Shown in pieces: positions 17,361 through 26,691 of a stretch of DNA of 64,000 bases; position 1 is the stretch's first letter, and each line of letters starts with the position of its first letter. Under the pieces are notes generated by a model. It was not told the origin of the DNA. It was given only the letters and a program-made list of their open reading frames with translations, and searched no databases. Origin of the DNA: Chordicoccus furentiruminis (lineage in GTDB: Bacteria > Bacillota > Clostridia > Lachnospirales > Lachnospiraceae); NCBI RefSeq assembly GCF_019355395.1, contig NZ_CP048829.1:3141001-3205000 (forward strand). The letters are read 5' to 3'. A program made the position numbers and the translations under genes.

Positions 17361-18794
17361 ATGAAGCGAATCAACGTATGGAATACCTATGACCTTGCGA
17401 TGCAGAAGGCGTGCGACCGTTTTGCGGGCGAGTACATGCATTTTCTGGATCACGGAAAGACCGAGCGCGAGTGCGTCGATCAGTTTGTGGCTGCAGCGGA
17501 GGCCGACGGGTACGAGGAACTTTCGAAGATTGTAAGAGAAGGCCGGGCCGTGAAGCCCGGAGACAAGGTCTACGCAGTCTGGATGAACAAGTCCATCGTT
17601 CTTTTTCATATCGGAAACGGGCGGATCAGCGAAGGCATGAATATTCTGGGCGCGCACATCGATTCTCCGCGTCTTGACGTCAAGCAGAACCCGCTCTACG
17701 AAAACGGCGGGATCGCCTATCTCGATACCCACTATTACGGCGGCATCAAGAAATACCAGTACGTGGCGCAGCCGCTGGCGCTGCATGGTGTCGTGGTGAA
17801 GAAGAACGGCGAGACCGTAGAGCTGTCGATCGGAGAGGACGAGGATGAGCCGGTGTTCTTCGTCTCAGATCTTCTGATTCATCTGGCCGGAGAGCAGATG
17901 AAGAAGGAGGCGTCGAAGGTGATCGAGGGAGAGAATCTTGATCTGGTGATCGGTTCCAGTCCGGTCCGCATCGATGCGTCCTCGACGGCCGGGAGCCAGG
18001 GCAAGGAGCCGGCGAAGGAAGACGCCGTGAAGCAGGCCGTTCTTTCGATCTTAAACGAGCGTTTCGGCATCACCGAGGAGGATTTCATCTCGGCGGAGCT
18101 GGAAATCGTTCCCGCCGGCAAGGCAAGGGAAGCCGGCCTTGACCGGAGCATGATCCTTTCCTACGGGCAGGACGACCGTGTATGCGCGTATCCGTCCTTC
18201 CGGGCCATGCTGGGCGGCGATACGCCGCGCCGCACATCCTGCTGTCTGCTGGTTGACAAGGAAGAAATCGGTTCGGTCGGTGCGACGGGCATGCATTCCC
18301 GTTTCTTTGAAAATGCACTCGCCGAACTGCTTGACCGGATGGGCGAAAGCGGTGAGCTGATCCTTCGGCGGACGCTGGAGAACAGCTGCATGCTTTCCTC
18401 GGACGTGAGCGCCGCGTTCGATCCGATCTATGCCGAGGCGTTCGAGAAGAAAAACGCGGCGATTCTCGGCGAAGGCATCGTCTTCAACAAGTTCACCGGT
18501 TCCCGCGGGAAGAGCGGGTCCAACGACGCGAACGCGGAGTATATCGCCCATCTGCGCGGGATTTTTGACGAGGCGGATATCCGCACGCAGACTGCGGAAC
18601 TCGGTAAAGTGGATGTGGGCGGAGGCGGCACGATCGCTTATATTCTCGCTCTCTACGGCATGAACGTGATCGACAGCGGCGTCGCGGTACTGAACATGCA
18701 CGCCCCCTATGAAGCGACAAGCAAAGCGGACGTCTACGAGGCGTACCGCGCCTACCGCACGTTTCTTGAGAAGGCCGGTTTCGTGAACTTCTGA
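17361..18794 (+). CDS. M18 family aminopeptidase
   Basis: Cytoplasmic di-zinc aminopeptidase (aspartyl/LAP4 family) that trims N-terminal residues from peptides. At 477 residues it has the clostridial M18 length. Metal and catalytic residues are visible in GAHIDSPRLD (His, Asp), DKEEIGSVGATG (Glu-Glu), SSDVSAAFDP (Asp) and, near the C terminus, LNMHAPYE (His). KFTGSRGKSGSNDANAEY is also characteristic. The ATG at 17361 follows AAGGAGAAG; the longer upstream reading lacks a ribosome site. An M20-type peptidase gene follows 19 bases downstream, so the two probably form one peptide-degrading operon. Confidence 0.93.
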   Translation: MKRINVWNTYDLAMQKACDRFAGEYMHFLDHGKTERECVDQFVAAAEADGYEELSKIVREGRAVKPGDKVYAVWMNKSIVLFHIGNGRISEGMNILGAHIDSPRLDVKQNPLYENGGIAYLDTHYYGGIKKYQYVAQPLALHGVVVKKNGETVELSIGEDEDEPVFFVSDLLIHLAGEQMKKEASKVIEGENLDLVIGSSPVRIDASSTAGSQGKEPAKEDAVKQAVLSILNERFGITEEDFISAELEIVPAGKAREAGLDRSMILSYGQDDRVCAYPSFRAMLGGDTPRRTSCCLLVDKEEIGSVGATGMHSRFFENALAELLDRMGESGELILRRTLENSCMLSSDVSAAFDPIYAEAFEKKNAAILGEGIVFNKFTGSRGKSGSNDANAEYIAHLRGIFDEADIRTQTAELGKVDVGGGGTIAYILALYGMNVIDSGVAVLNMHAPYEATSKADVYEAYRAYRTFLEKAGFVNF

Positions 18795-18813
18795 CGGGGG
18801 AGACGGAAGGAAC

Positions 18814-19956
18814 ATGCGAGAGACAGTCAGAGAGTTTGTTTCCGACAATTACGAAGATACGCTGAAGCTGCTGAAGCGTCTGGCGGCGATTCCCGCGCCA
18901 TCCGGAAGAGAGGGAGAGCGGGCCGCTTTCATACTTCAGTTCCTGATGGAGGAAGGGGCGGGAGACTGCTGGATCGACGAGACAGGAAACGTCATCGTCA
19001 GAATGCCGGGAAATGACGAGGAAGAGAAGAATTTCTCCGTTTTTGCCGCCCATATGGATATCGTGTTTCCGGATACGCGTCCGCTGACCGTTTACGAGGA
19101 CGATACGTCTCTCAGCGCACCCGGCATCGGGGACGATACGGCGAATCTTGTCAATCTGCTGATGACCGTGAGGTTTTTCCTTCGGCACAGGGAACTGATC
19201 CGTCCGCACGGTCTGATGTTCGTCGCCAATACAGGCGAGGAAGGGGACGGCAATCTTGCCGGGACAAAGGGCCTTTTCCGCTCATTCGGGAGCCGGATCC
19301 GTGATTTCACCTCCCTCGATCTTTATCTCGGCACGCTGGTGGAGGAAGCGGTCGGGTCCAGCCGCTACCGGATTCATCTCCATACGGCGGGCGGCCACTC
19401 CCTTCACGATTTCGGCAGGATGAGCGCACTCAAGGCGGCGGCGGATCTTGTCGAGCGGTTCTACGGTATGCAGCTTCCGCCGGAAGGTCTTGCGACCTAC
19501 AATGTGGGAACGCTTTACGGCGGTACGTCGATCAACGCGATCGCGTCCGACGCGGAGCTGACGTACGAGTTCCGCTATGATCGCGAGTCCGTGAGGGATT
19601 ATATGACAAGGCAGCTGGAGGAAGCTCTGCGGTCCGTTGAACACGGTGACGTCCGCGTGAACTGCACCGGAACAGGGTTCCGTCCGTGCACAACCGACCG
19701 GATCACGCCCGGGATGCGCGAATTCCGGTCTGCCGCGGAGCGGACCGTCGGTTCGGTCCTGAAGAAAAACGTACAGCCGGTGGCCGCTTCCACGGATGCC
19801 AACATCCCGCTGTCGATGGGGATACCGGCTGTTGCCTTCGGAACGGTATCGGGTGCCGGACTTCATACCCGGGATGAGTGGATCGACAAGGCAAGTCTGA
19901 TGACCGGCCAGGAGCTGGCGATCCGGTTTGCGCTGGATCGAAGCGGAGTCATTTGA
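18814..19956 (+). CDS. M20-family metallopeptidase (PepT-like)
   Basis: Probable cytoplasmic di-zinc peptidase, 380 residues. The M20/M25/M40 pattern is visible: AAHMDIVFPD (first His and Asp), GIGDDTANLVNLL (bridging Asp), NTGEEGDGNLAGTKG (catalytic Glu pair) and LHTRDEWID near the end (last His). The dimerisation domain between contains TAGGHSLHDFG. These resemble tripeptidase T and related enzymes, but the exact substrate is not clear. The start follows GGAAGG. It sits directly behind the M18 gene and 11 bases ahead of the next ORF. Confidence 0.85.
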   Translation: MRETVREFVSDNYEDTLKLLKRLAAIPAPSGREGERAAFILQFLMEEGAGDCWIDETGNVIVRMPGNDEEEKNFSVFAAHMDIVFPDTRPLTVYEDDTSLSAPGIGDDTANLVNLLMTVRFFLRHRELIRPHGLMFVANTGEEGDGNLAGTKGLFRSFGSRIRDFTSLDLYLGTLVEEAVGSSRYRIHLHTAGGHSLHDFGRMSALKAAADLVERFYGMQLPPEGLATYNVGTLYGGTSINAIASDAELTYEFRYDRESVRDYMTRQLEEALRSVEHGDVRVNCTGTGFRPCTTDRITPGMREFRSAAERTVGSVLKKNVQPVAASTDANIPLSMGIPAVAFGTVSGAGLHTRDEWIDKASLMTGQELAIRFALDRSGVI

Positions 19957-19967
19957 AACGAGGTTTT

Positions 19968-21236
19968 ATGGAAACGGGAGAGAAGAAATTTTCTGAGGAA
20001 ACGGAGCGCTCCGGAGAGATCCGGCCGGAAGACGGGGGGAAGGCCGGTGATCCTGTTCTGGAGAAAGCGGCCGGCGGGACCGGTAAAGCGGATCCCGGAC
20101 CGGACATGAGTAAAGAGGAGGCAGCTCCCGGTATGGATTACCATGATGAGATGATCCAGATCGAGATGCTCTTTCAGAGCCACATCGTCTCCTTCGGCTA
20201 CAAGGAATATTCCCTCGAGACGTATGTGGACCGGCACGTCTTCGGCGCCTGGAAGGCCCGGGAGGGATGCGCGGATACGGACGAGATGCGCGCGGGGCTC
20301 AATATCGACGGCATACTCCGGAGCGCGGATCCTTCCGAGTCGGAGGTGCTGACTTATCTTCAGTACACGCTGAATATCGCAGAGCTCTGCCGGAGAGCAT
20401 TCAATCAGGAGAAGGCTCCGGGCTATGATTTCGACATCCGGAATTACACGGAGCTGCTTTCCCGTATCCGGGCTATCCTGCGCCGTCTCGGCTATGAGGT
20501 GAAATATATCCCGGAAAAGGAATTCATCTATATTGTTCCCCGGGACGCGGCGGCGGAGGCTGTCTCCGCGGATGAAACCGATCCCGTGTCCCAGGCGGTC
20601 ACCGAGTACCGCAGCACATCCTTCGCCGGCAACCTCGCAGGAAAAAGAAAGATTCTGGCTGAACTCGGAAAAACGATCGAATCCTACCCCGACAACCTGA
20701 AGAGTGAACATGCTGTTCTCTTCAGCCGGATCGAGTTCATGCTGAACCATGTCCAGATCCGGCACGACCAGTCGGAGGGGGACGACCGGATCGAACGGGT
20801 CGCGCTGATGAGCGCGGATGAGCTGGAGCACTGGTATGACGAGACGTACCGGCTGATTCTGCTGCGGATCCTTGAGCATCAGAGCGAGGACCGGATCCGG
20901 GATATCGATGAGCTGGCAGGCGAGTGCGGCATCGGAATCGAAACAATCTCAGAGGAGGAGATGGCGGACCTGCTGAACGGCCGGCTGCCGGAGGAGGAGA
21001 GCGCTGACGGGTTCCCGAGTCCGGAGGAAGACGCGGAGGAGAAGCCTGAAGGGAAGGAGAAGGACAGCGGAGCGGACGGACACCTTCCGGAGTCAGGCGA
21101 GGCGCGGGAAAAGAAGCCGGCGGAGGTCCGATCCGGTTCCTCCGGCAGTGCGAAACGGATTATCATCGCCGTCCTGGTAGCGGATATTCTGTTTGTTCTG
21201 TTTGTCCTTTGCTGGATACTGTTTGTTGGAGTGTGA
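19968..21236 (+). CDS. Unknown acidic protein with single C-terminal membrane anchor
   Basis: I do not recognise this 422-residue protein. The ATG at 19968 is used; it follows ACGAGG. The first 60 residues and a stretch near 350-400 are Glu/Lys/Gly/Ser-rich and probably disordered. Residues about 60-330 are predicted soluble and helical, with no known catalytic motif seen. The last 25 residues form a hydrophobic helix after a basic patch (SAKRIIIAVLVADILFVLFV), giving a tail-anchored or type II arrangement. It lies 11 bases after the M20 peptidase gene and 5 bases before a YfhO-like gene, so co-transcription is likely. Confidence 0.7.
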   Translation: METGEKKFSEETERSGEIRPEDGGKAGDPVLEKAAGGTGKADPGPDMSKEEAAPGMDYHDEMIQIEMLFQSHIVSFGYKEYSLETYVDRHVFGAWKAREGCADTDEMRAGLNIDGILRSADPSESEVLTYLQYTLNIAELCRRAFNQEKAPGYDFDIRNYTELLSRIRAILRRLGYEVKYIPEKEFIYIVPRDAAAEAVSADETDPVSQAVTEYRSTSFAGNLAGKRKILAELGKTIESYPDNLKSEHAVLFSRIEFMLNHVQIRHDQSEGDDRIERVALMSADELEHWYDETYRLILLRILEHQSEDRIRDIDELAGECGIGIETISEEEMADLLNGRLPEEESADGFPSPEEDAEEKPEGKEKDSGADGHLPESGEAREKKPAEVRSGSSGSAKRIIIAVLVADILFVLFVLCWILFVGV

Positions 21237-21241
21237 GGAAA

Positions 21242-23611
21242 ATGACGGATCAGGTGGAAGTAAATACGGAACCGGTGCGCCGGACCGGATCCGGCGCCCG
21301 GCGCAGACGGACAGGCCTGACGGAGGACGCCGGAAGGTACGCGCTGTATGCCTTTCTGATTAATCTTGCGGCAGCGGCGATTGCATTCGGCGGCTATATC
21401 ATCTATTACCGCGGACTGTTCAGCGTTGCGGGTGATTTCAACGTGCAGCAGATCCCGTTCGCGATGTATGCCAACGACGCGATCAAGTCCGGGAATGTAG
21501 TCTGGGACTGGAGCCTTGATCTCGGATCGAACTTCATCGGCGGGATGACGTTCTATCTTCTGGGCAACCCATCCTTCTGGATTTCCCTCCTGTTTCCTTC
21601 AAAGGCATTTATCTACATTGTAGGCTGGCTGTATGTTCTGAAATACGGCCTGGCGGGACTTACCTCTTATCTCTGGATCCGCCGGTTCGTGAAGCATCCT
21701 TCCAACGCGGTGATCGCCTCCACGATGTACGCGTTCAGCGGATTCATGAACGAGAACCTGCTTTTCTACCACTTTCACGATGTGGTCGTTCTGTTTCCCC
21801 TTCTGCTCATCGGCTTCGACGAGCTGATGGAAAAACGGAAACACGGCTTCTTTATCGGGGCTGTGGTACTCAATCTTCTGGTGAACTATTTCTTCTTCCC
21901 GGGAGACGTGCTTTTCCTCGGCGCCTACTATATTCTTCGCTATGTTGTGCTGGACGGGAAGAAGGCGTGGAGGCGGCTTCCGGAGATTCTGCTGGACGGT
22001 GCGCTCGGCTGCGGGATCACGATGGTACTCATGCTGCCGGCGGCGATTTTTGTTCTGCAGAATCCGAGGGTCAGCTTTGATTATGTGGGAAGCAATTCGC
22101 TGGTCTTCGGCCTGGAGCGATATCTGTTTATTCTGAAGGCGCTGATCTTTCCCGGCGAGGTGATGTCAGACCAGAGCGCGGTGATCAACCACAATTTCTC
22201 TTCCTGCGCGGCCTACATTCCGATGATCGGTCTGATTTACACGATCGCCTTTCTCCGGATGAACCGGAAGCACTGGCTCACGCGGATGCTGAAGTGGTGT
22301 CTGGTGATGGCGGTAGTGCCGATTCTGAATGCGAGCTTCTCGATGTTCGCAGGCCTGTATCACCGCTGGTACTATATGCCGGTGCTTCTTTTTGCTCTCT
22401 CCGGCGCGTATGTGCTGGAGCAGCTGGAGATGGAGGACGGCGTATGGGCCTCCCCGACTCCGGCGGAACGGGCTGTGCACGCGGGCTCTGTTATCTGGGC
22501 CGTCATTGTGGCCGGATTCCTTGTCTTCCTCGTCTTTGTGCCTTGGAGCTCAAGTGAGAAGAGCAAGATTTACCGCGATGACGTGTTCTTCGCGTGGTCT
22601 ATGGTCGCGGTGGCCGGCGTCATCCTGACATGGGTCCTGTCCACGCAGGTCCGCAGGCACCGGCGGCTGCTGATCGAGATCGGCATTCTTGCTTTCAGCA
22701 TCGGCACGCTGGCGTCACTGATCCATCTCTATCATGTCGCGAACGGGGAGGAGGCCGACGGACTCGAGGACCGGCTTGTGACATCGGCTGACTTCGGTCT
22801 TGATACCACGTCGTACCGGTATTCAAACCGCGACAATCCGGAGACACTGACCCACGGATATTCCGCCAGCGCGAATTTCTGCAGCACGGTGTCCGGATCC
22901 ATCTTCCGTCTGTATGAGGCACTCGGGCTGTCGAGGGACGTGAAATCACCGGAGGCGCCGGTCGGCTTTAACAATCTGATCTCGGCCCGCTACTCTTACG
23001 AAACATCGAGGCCGGAGGAAGGGGAGAAGCCGGTACGGACGGTGAAGGGCAGGAGCCGGACGTATTATCTCTATGAAAACGAAGATATACCGCCGATCGG
23101 CTTCACTTATGACACCTATATGACTGCGTCTGAATTCTCGGAAACGGCGACCGCGACGCGGGCGATCCTGATGCTGAAGACGCTGGTCATCCCCGATGAC
23201 CAGGAAGCCGAGGTCAGTCAGGTGCTGCGCCATTACGATGAGGCGGCGGACGGAAGCGCCACGGAGGCGGATCTCACCGAGATCAGCCGTTTGCATCTCG
23301 CGGAGTGCACTTCCTCCGCGGTCCGTACGACCTCCACTTATACGGCGGAGCTTCACGCGGCCGCAGAAACCTACGCCTTCTTCTCGATTCCGGATGATTC
23401 GGGCTGGAGCGCGACGGTGAACGGCCGGAAGACGGAGATCGTCGATATCAACGGATTTATGGCCGTACGGATCTCCGCCGGCGACAACACGATCGTTTTT
23501 TCGTATACGGTTCCGGGTCTTCGGGCCGGCGCAGCCGTTTCAGCGGTGAGTCTGACCGCCGCGGCGATCTGGATCGGACTGACGCGCCGGCGCCGTCTCA
23601 AAGCGGCCTGA
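21242..23611 (+). CDS. YfhO-family multipass membrane protein
   Basis: Large polytopic protein, 789 residues, with about 12 to 14 predicted helices and a C-terminal extracytoplasmic beta-rich domain. Family features include GDFNVQQIPFAMYANDAI and GSNFIGGMTFYLLGNP in the first loops and FSIPDDSGWSATVNG near the end, matching bacterial YfhO proteins. Some of these help attach sugars to teichoic or lipoteichoic acids as GT-C-like enzymes. A role in envelope polymer glycosylation is inferred. The ATG at 21242 follows GTGAGGAA, five bases after the preceding stop. Confidence 0.88.
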   Translation: MTDQVEVNTEPVRRTGSGARRRRTGLTEDAGRYALYAFLINLAAAAIAFGGYIIYYRGLFSVAGDFNVQQIPFAMYANDAIKSGNVVWDWSLDLGSNFIGGMTFYLLGNPSFWISLLFPSKAFIYIVGWLYVLKYGLAGLTSYLWIRRFVKHPSNAVIASTMYAFSGFMNENLLFYHFHDVVVLFPLLLIGFDELMEKRKHGFFIGAVVLNLLVNYFFFPGDVLFLGAYYILRYVVLDGKKAWRRLPEILLDGALGCGITMVLMLPAAIFVLQNPRVSFDYVGSNSLVFGLERYLFILKALIFPGEVMSDQSAVINHNFSSCAAYIPMIGLIYTIAFLRMNRKHWLTRMLKWCLVMAVVPILNASFSMFAGLYHRWYYMPVLLFALSGAYVLEQLEMEDGVWASPTPAERAVHAGSVIWAVIVAGFLVFLVFVPWSSSEKSKIYRDDVFFAWSMVAVAGVILTWVLSTQVRRHRRLLIEIGILAFSIGTLASLIHLYHVANGEEADGLEDRLVTSADFGLDTTSYRYSNRDNPETLTHGYSASANFCSTVSGSIFRLYEALGLSRDVKSPEAPVGFNNLISARYSYETSRPEEGEKPVRTVKGRSRTYYLYENEDIPPIGFTYDTYMTASEFSETATATRAILMLKTLVIPDDQEAEVSQVLRHYDEAADGSATEADLTEISRLHLAECTSSAVRTTSTYTAELHAAAETYAFFSIPDDSGWSATVNGRKTEIVDINGFMAVRISAGDNTIVFSYTVPGLRAGAAVSAVSLTAAAIWIGLTRRRRLKAA

Positions 23612-23627
23612 ACGGAGCAGGTGAAGA

Positions 23628-23672
23628 AAGGCGGGCGGAACGGCTGATATGTTCCTCCGTTCCGCCCGCCTT
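23628..23672. terminator. Bidirectional terminator, 16-bp stem
   Basis: Arms AAGGCGGGCGGAACGG and CCGTTCCGCCCGCCTT with a 13-base loop. It lies between the convergent YfhO-like gene and the 48-codon minus-strand ORF. The following T-runs are short on both strands. Confidence 0.75.
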
Positions 23673-23686
23673 CTGTCCGGATGATT

Positions 23687-23833
23687 TCAGGCCCGGATCC
23701 GCCTGGCCGCGAGACCGTCGGACAGACGTCCGATCAGCGCAAGCGCGAACATGATCAGGAGCGCGAGGGCGCCGAGGTACAGATCGCGGCGCGCATCCTT
23801 CCGGCTCTTTCGGTTTCTTAGTTTTTTCAGCAT
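23687..23833 (-). CDS. Small 48-residue membrane protein
   Basis: A short reading frame on the minus strand encodes a basic N terminus (MLKKLRNRKSRKDARRD), one hydrophobic helix (LYLGALALLIMFALALIG) and a basic tail (LAARRIRA). An optimal AAAGGAGG lies 6 bases before the ATG, and a perfect TATAAT lies 33 bases upstream of the start. The shared terminator follows the stop. These signals together support a real gene. I do not recognise a family. The positive-inside rule predicts one membrane pass. Confidence 0.7.
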   Translation of the reverse strand: MLKKLRNRKSRKDARRDLYLGALALLIMFALALIGRLSDGLAARRIRA

Positions 23834-23865
23834 GGGGAACCTCCTTTGTACGGAATCTTTATGCT

Positions 23866-23871
23866 ATTATA
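23866..23871 (-). promoter_or_regulatory. -10 element for the 48-residue ORF
   Basis: Minus-strand TATAAT placed 33 bases before the start codon. The matching -35 (ATGCAA at 17 bases) is poor, so this could be an activator-dependent or weak promoter. Confidence 0.45.
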
Positions 23872-23965
23872 TCCTCAGACCAGACGAATTGCATCTTTAT
23901 CATCCGTCCGTCAGGACGAACACCGCGCGGTGCCGCAGGCGCCGCCGCCACGATAGGAGAGTTTC

Positions 23966-25606
23966 ATGATCGAAGCAGTCAATGTCACCTACAGAGTCGG
24001 CAAAAAGGCTTTATTCGAGGACGTCAACATCAAATTCACGGAGGGAAACTGCTACGGGCTGATCGGAGCCAACGGAGCGGGAAAGTCCACCTTCCTGAAA
24101 ATTCTTTCGGGAAGACTCGAGACGACAAGCGGCAGCATCGTTGTGACACCCGGTGACCGGATCTCCTTTCTGGAGCAGGACCATTTCAAATACGATGACT
24201 ACGATGTGCTTGACACTGTCATTATGGGAAACCGCCGCCTCTACGAGATCATGAAGGAGAAGGACGCGATCTACGCGAAGGAGGACTTTTCGGATGAGGA
24301 CGGAATCCGTGCGTCTGAGCTGGAGGGAGAATTCGCCGAGATGAACGGCTGGGAGGCGGAGGCCGACGCAGAGTCTCTGCTGAACGGACTCGGCATCGAC
24401 GGGGAGCTGCATCACAGACAGATGGGAACTCTTGACGGTCCGCAGAAGGTCAAGGTCCTTCTTGCGCAGGCTCTCTTCGGCAATCCGGATATCCTGCTGC
24501 TGGATGAACCGACGAACCATCTGGATATGGATGCCATCGACTGGCTTGAGGAGTTCCTGATCGGTTTCGAGAACACCGTGATCGTTGTGTCCCATGACCG
24601 CTATTTTCTGAACAAGGTCTGCACGCAGACGGCCGATATCGATTACGGGAAGATCCGGCTCTATGCCGGAAACTATGACTTCTGGTTCGAATCCTCTCAG
24701 CTTCTGATCCGCCAGATGAAGGAGCAGAACCGGAAGAAGGAAGAGCAGATCAGGGAACTGAAGGAGTTCATCGCCCGGTTCTCGGCCAACGCCTCAAAAT
24801 CGAAGCAGGCGACCTCGAGAAAGAGAGCTCTGGAGAAGATTCAGCTTGATACCATGGTCCCTTCCTCGAGAAAGTATCCCTACATCGATTTTCGTCCGGA
24901 CCGGGAGATCGGCAACGACGTGCTCTTCGTGGAGCATCTGACCAAGACCATCGACGGAGAGACGATCTTTAAGGATCTGAACTTCACCGTGAACCGTACG
25001 GACAAGATCGCTTTCGTCGGAGGCAATGAGAGAGCGAGGACCGTCCTCTTCCAGATTCTGGCAGGAAGGATGGAGCCGGACGAGGGATACTACAAGTGGG
25101 GCATTACCACGTCGCAGGCGTACTTCCCCAAGGATTACAACGATGAGTTCGACAATGACCTGACGATTGCGGACTGGCTGACCCAGTATTCCGAGAACAA
25201 GGACACCACGTATGTGCGGAGCTTCCTCGGCCGCATGCTGTTTGCCGGTGAGGACGGGGTGAAGCGCGTGCGGGTCCTCTCCGGAGGGGAGAAGGTCCGC
25301 TGCATGCTGTCGAAGATGATGATCTCCGGCGCGAACGTCCTGATTTTCGATGAGCCGACCAATCACCTGGATATGGAGGCGATCACGGCTCTCAACAACG
25401 GGATGACGAAGTTCCCGGGTGTGATTCTCTTCGCCTCTCATGACCATCAGATAGTCGAGACGACGGCGAACCGGATCATCGAATTCCTTCCTGACGGATC
25501 GATCATCGATAAGGTCGGAACGTATGATGAGTATCTTGCCTCTGACGTAATGGCAAGAAAGCGTCAGGTTTATGTAACCAGCGAAGACGAGGAACAGGAC
25601 GACTGA
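23966..25606 (+). CDS. ABC-F family ATPase, YkpA type
   Basis: Soluble twin-cassette ATPase of the ABC-F group, whose members act on the ribosome. The 546-residue length and whole sequence resemble Bacillus YkpA. Cassette 1 has GANGAGKST, LLLDEPTNHLD and SHDRYFLN. The linker (about residues 240-310) is charged and helical. Cassette 2 has LSGGEKVRCML and FDEPTNHLD. Its Walker A is degenerate (GGNERART, no GK[ST]), and the first signature is LDGPQK; both kinds of deviation also occur in YkpA, so they are family traits. TAGGAGAG precedes the ATG. I see no sign that it is a dedicated resistance ABC-F. Confidence 0.92.
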   Translation: MIEAVNVTYRVGKKALFEDVNIKFTEGNCYGLIGANGAGKSTFLKILSGRLETTSGSIVVTPGDRISFLEQDHFKYDDYDVLDTVIMGNRRLYEIMKEKDAIYAKEDFSDEDGIRASELEGEFAEMNGWEAEADAESLLNGLGIDGELHHRQMGTLDGPQKVKVLLAQALFGNPDILLLDEPTNHLDMDAIDWLEEFLIGFENTVIVVSHDRYFLNKVCTQTADIDYGKIRLYAGNYDFWFESSQLLIRQMKEQNRKKEEQIRELKEFIARFSANASKSKQATSRKRALEKIQLDTMVPSSRKYPYIDFRPDREIGNDVLFVEHLTKTIDGETIFKDLNFTVNRTDKIAFVGGNERARTVLFQILAGRMEPDEGYYKWGITTSQAYFPKDYNDEFDNDLTIADWLTQYSENKDTTYVRSFLGRMLFAGEDGVKRVRVLSGGEKVRCMLSKMMISGANVLIFDEPTNHLDMEAITALNNGMTKFPGVILFASHDHQIVETTANRIIEFLPDGSIIDKVGTYDEYLASDVMARKRQVYVTSEDEEQDD

Positions 25607-25634
25607 CAGGGAAAGCGGATAACGGGGGAGCATC

Positions 25635-26678
25635 ATGGATCTGTATCTTCGGACGGGACTGGCCGCAGCGGTGGAGCTGCTGGTTCTGTTTGTGATCGGC
25701 GGGCTTCTGCAGCCGGCCGCGGACGACGGGGAGACGTCCGTATGCGAGACAATCCTTTCCGGCTTTGTGACGATGCTCGCGGAGCTGGAAGCGGCCGCGC
25801 TGCCTTCCACTGCGGCGGGAATCACGCTTTCCGCCTTCTTCATGATCTGGGCCGCGTCACTGTCCCTGCTCATCGCCGCTTCCTGTGTGCTTCATTACCG
25901 GGGCTTCTTCCGCGCGACGGCGTGGCACGCGAGAAATTTCCAGTTTACGCCTGCCACGATGATGATGGTTATCGGAGCAGCTTCTCTCGCCGCGTTTTCG
26001 GTACTGACCGCCGGAGATGCCGATACGTCGCATGTGATCAGTCAGACAGCCACAGATCTCTACACGGATACCATCGGGAGGACGGACGGTCTGACCGGCG
26101 CGGCTCTGGAGACGATGCCGGTCACCGTTCTGATCACACGGTACCATCTGGCAGACGCTTTCTGCGCGAGGCTTTTCGGGATCCCCGTGCTCACCCAGAT
26201 GAAGCTGGTGCGTCAGGGTCTGACGGTGATTCTTTCCCTGATGGCGGGTTACCGGATCTTTTTCAGGCTTCTCGGGAGGAGCAAGCGGCGCGCAGGCTGG
26301 GCCACGCTTTTTATGACGTCCGTGCTTCTTCTCACTGCCACGGGGGAAACTGCGCAGGCTGTTCTGCTGCGTACGGGCTGGACGGGAAATGCCGCCCTAA
26401 CAGGGATCGTTTTTCCTTATCTGATTCTCCTGATGCTGAGTCTGACTGATCACCCGGAGAGTTTCCGGGCGAAATGCCTGCTGTTTCTGACGGGAGTGGC
26501 CGCCGTCTCGCTGTCGGAGACGGCGATCTACCTGACGCCGGCCGCGATTCTCGTCACATTTCTCCCGGCCATTCTGATCCGGAAACGCTGGAGTCTGCTG
26601 CCTCACATGCTGCTGTCCCTGATCGTGCCGTCGGTCTGTGTGCTGATCGGACTGATCGGGCCGGCGTTTTCGCTGTGA
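25635..26678 (+). CDS. DUF6077-like membrane protein, N-terminal half, copy A
   Basis: Polytopic membrane protein of 347 residues, with about nine predicted helices. A segment (TDLYTDTIGRTDGLTG, then MPVTVLITRYHLADAFCARL and FGIPVLTQ) aligns by eye with the conserved core of DUF6077 proteins of clostridia and with the product at 31338. The D-D-D pattern of copy B (HIDDDDSAY) is not conserved here. Function is unknown; the topology resembles GT-C glycosyltransferases. It starts at an ATG after GGGGGAG, 28 bases after the ABC-F gene. A separate ORF 13 bases downstream probably supplies the C-terminal half. Confidence 0.7.
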   Translation: MDLYLRTGLAAAVELLVLFVIGGLLQPAADDGETSVCETILSGFVTMLAELEAAALPSTAAGITLSAFFMIWAASLSLLIAASCVLHYRGFFRATAWHARNFQFTPATMMMVIGAASLAAFSVLTAGDADTSHVISQTATDLYTDTIGRTDGLTGAALETMPVTVLITRYHLADAFCARLFGIPVLTQMKLVRQGLTVILSLMAGYRIFFRLLGRSKRRAGWATLFMTSVLLLTATGETAQAVLLRTGWTGNAALTGIVFPYLILLMLSLTDHPESFRAKCLLFLTGVAAVSLSETAIYLTPAAILVTFLPAILIRKRWSLLPHMLLSLIVPSVCVLIGLIGPAFSL

Positions 26679-26691
26679 GAGGAGAGAAGAG

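Noticed and set aside
24950-25100. Degenerate Walker A in the second cassette of the ABC-F protein
   Set aside because: The Bacillus YkpA protein has a similar deviation at this place, so it is a family trait, not decay.
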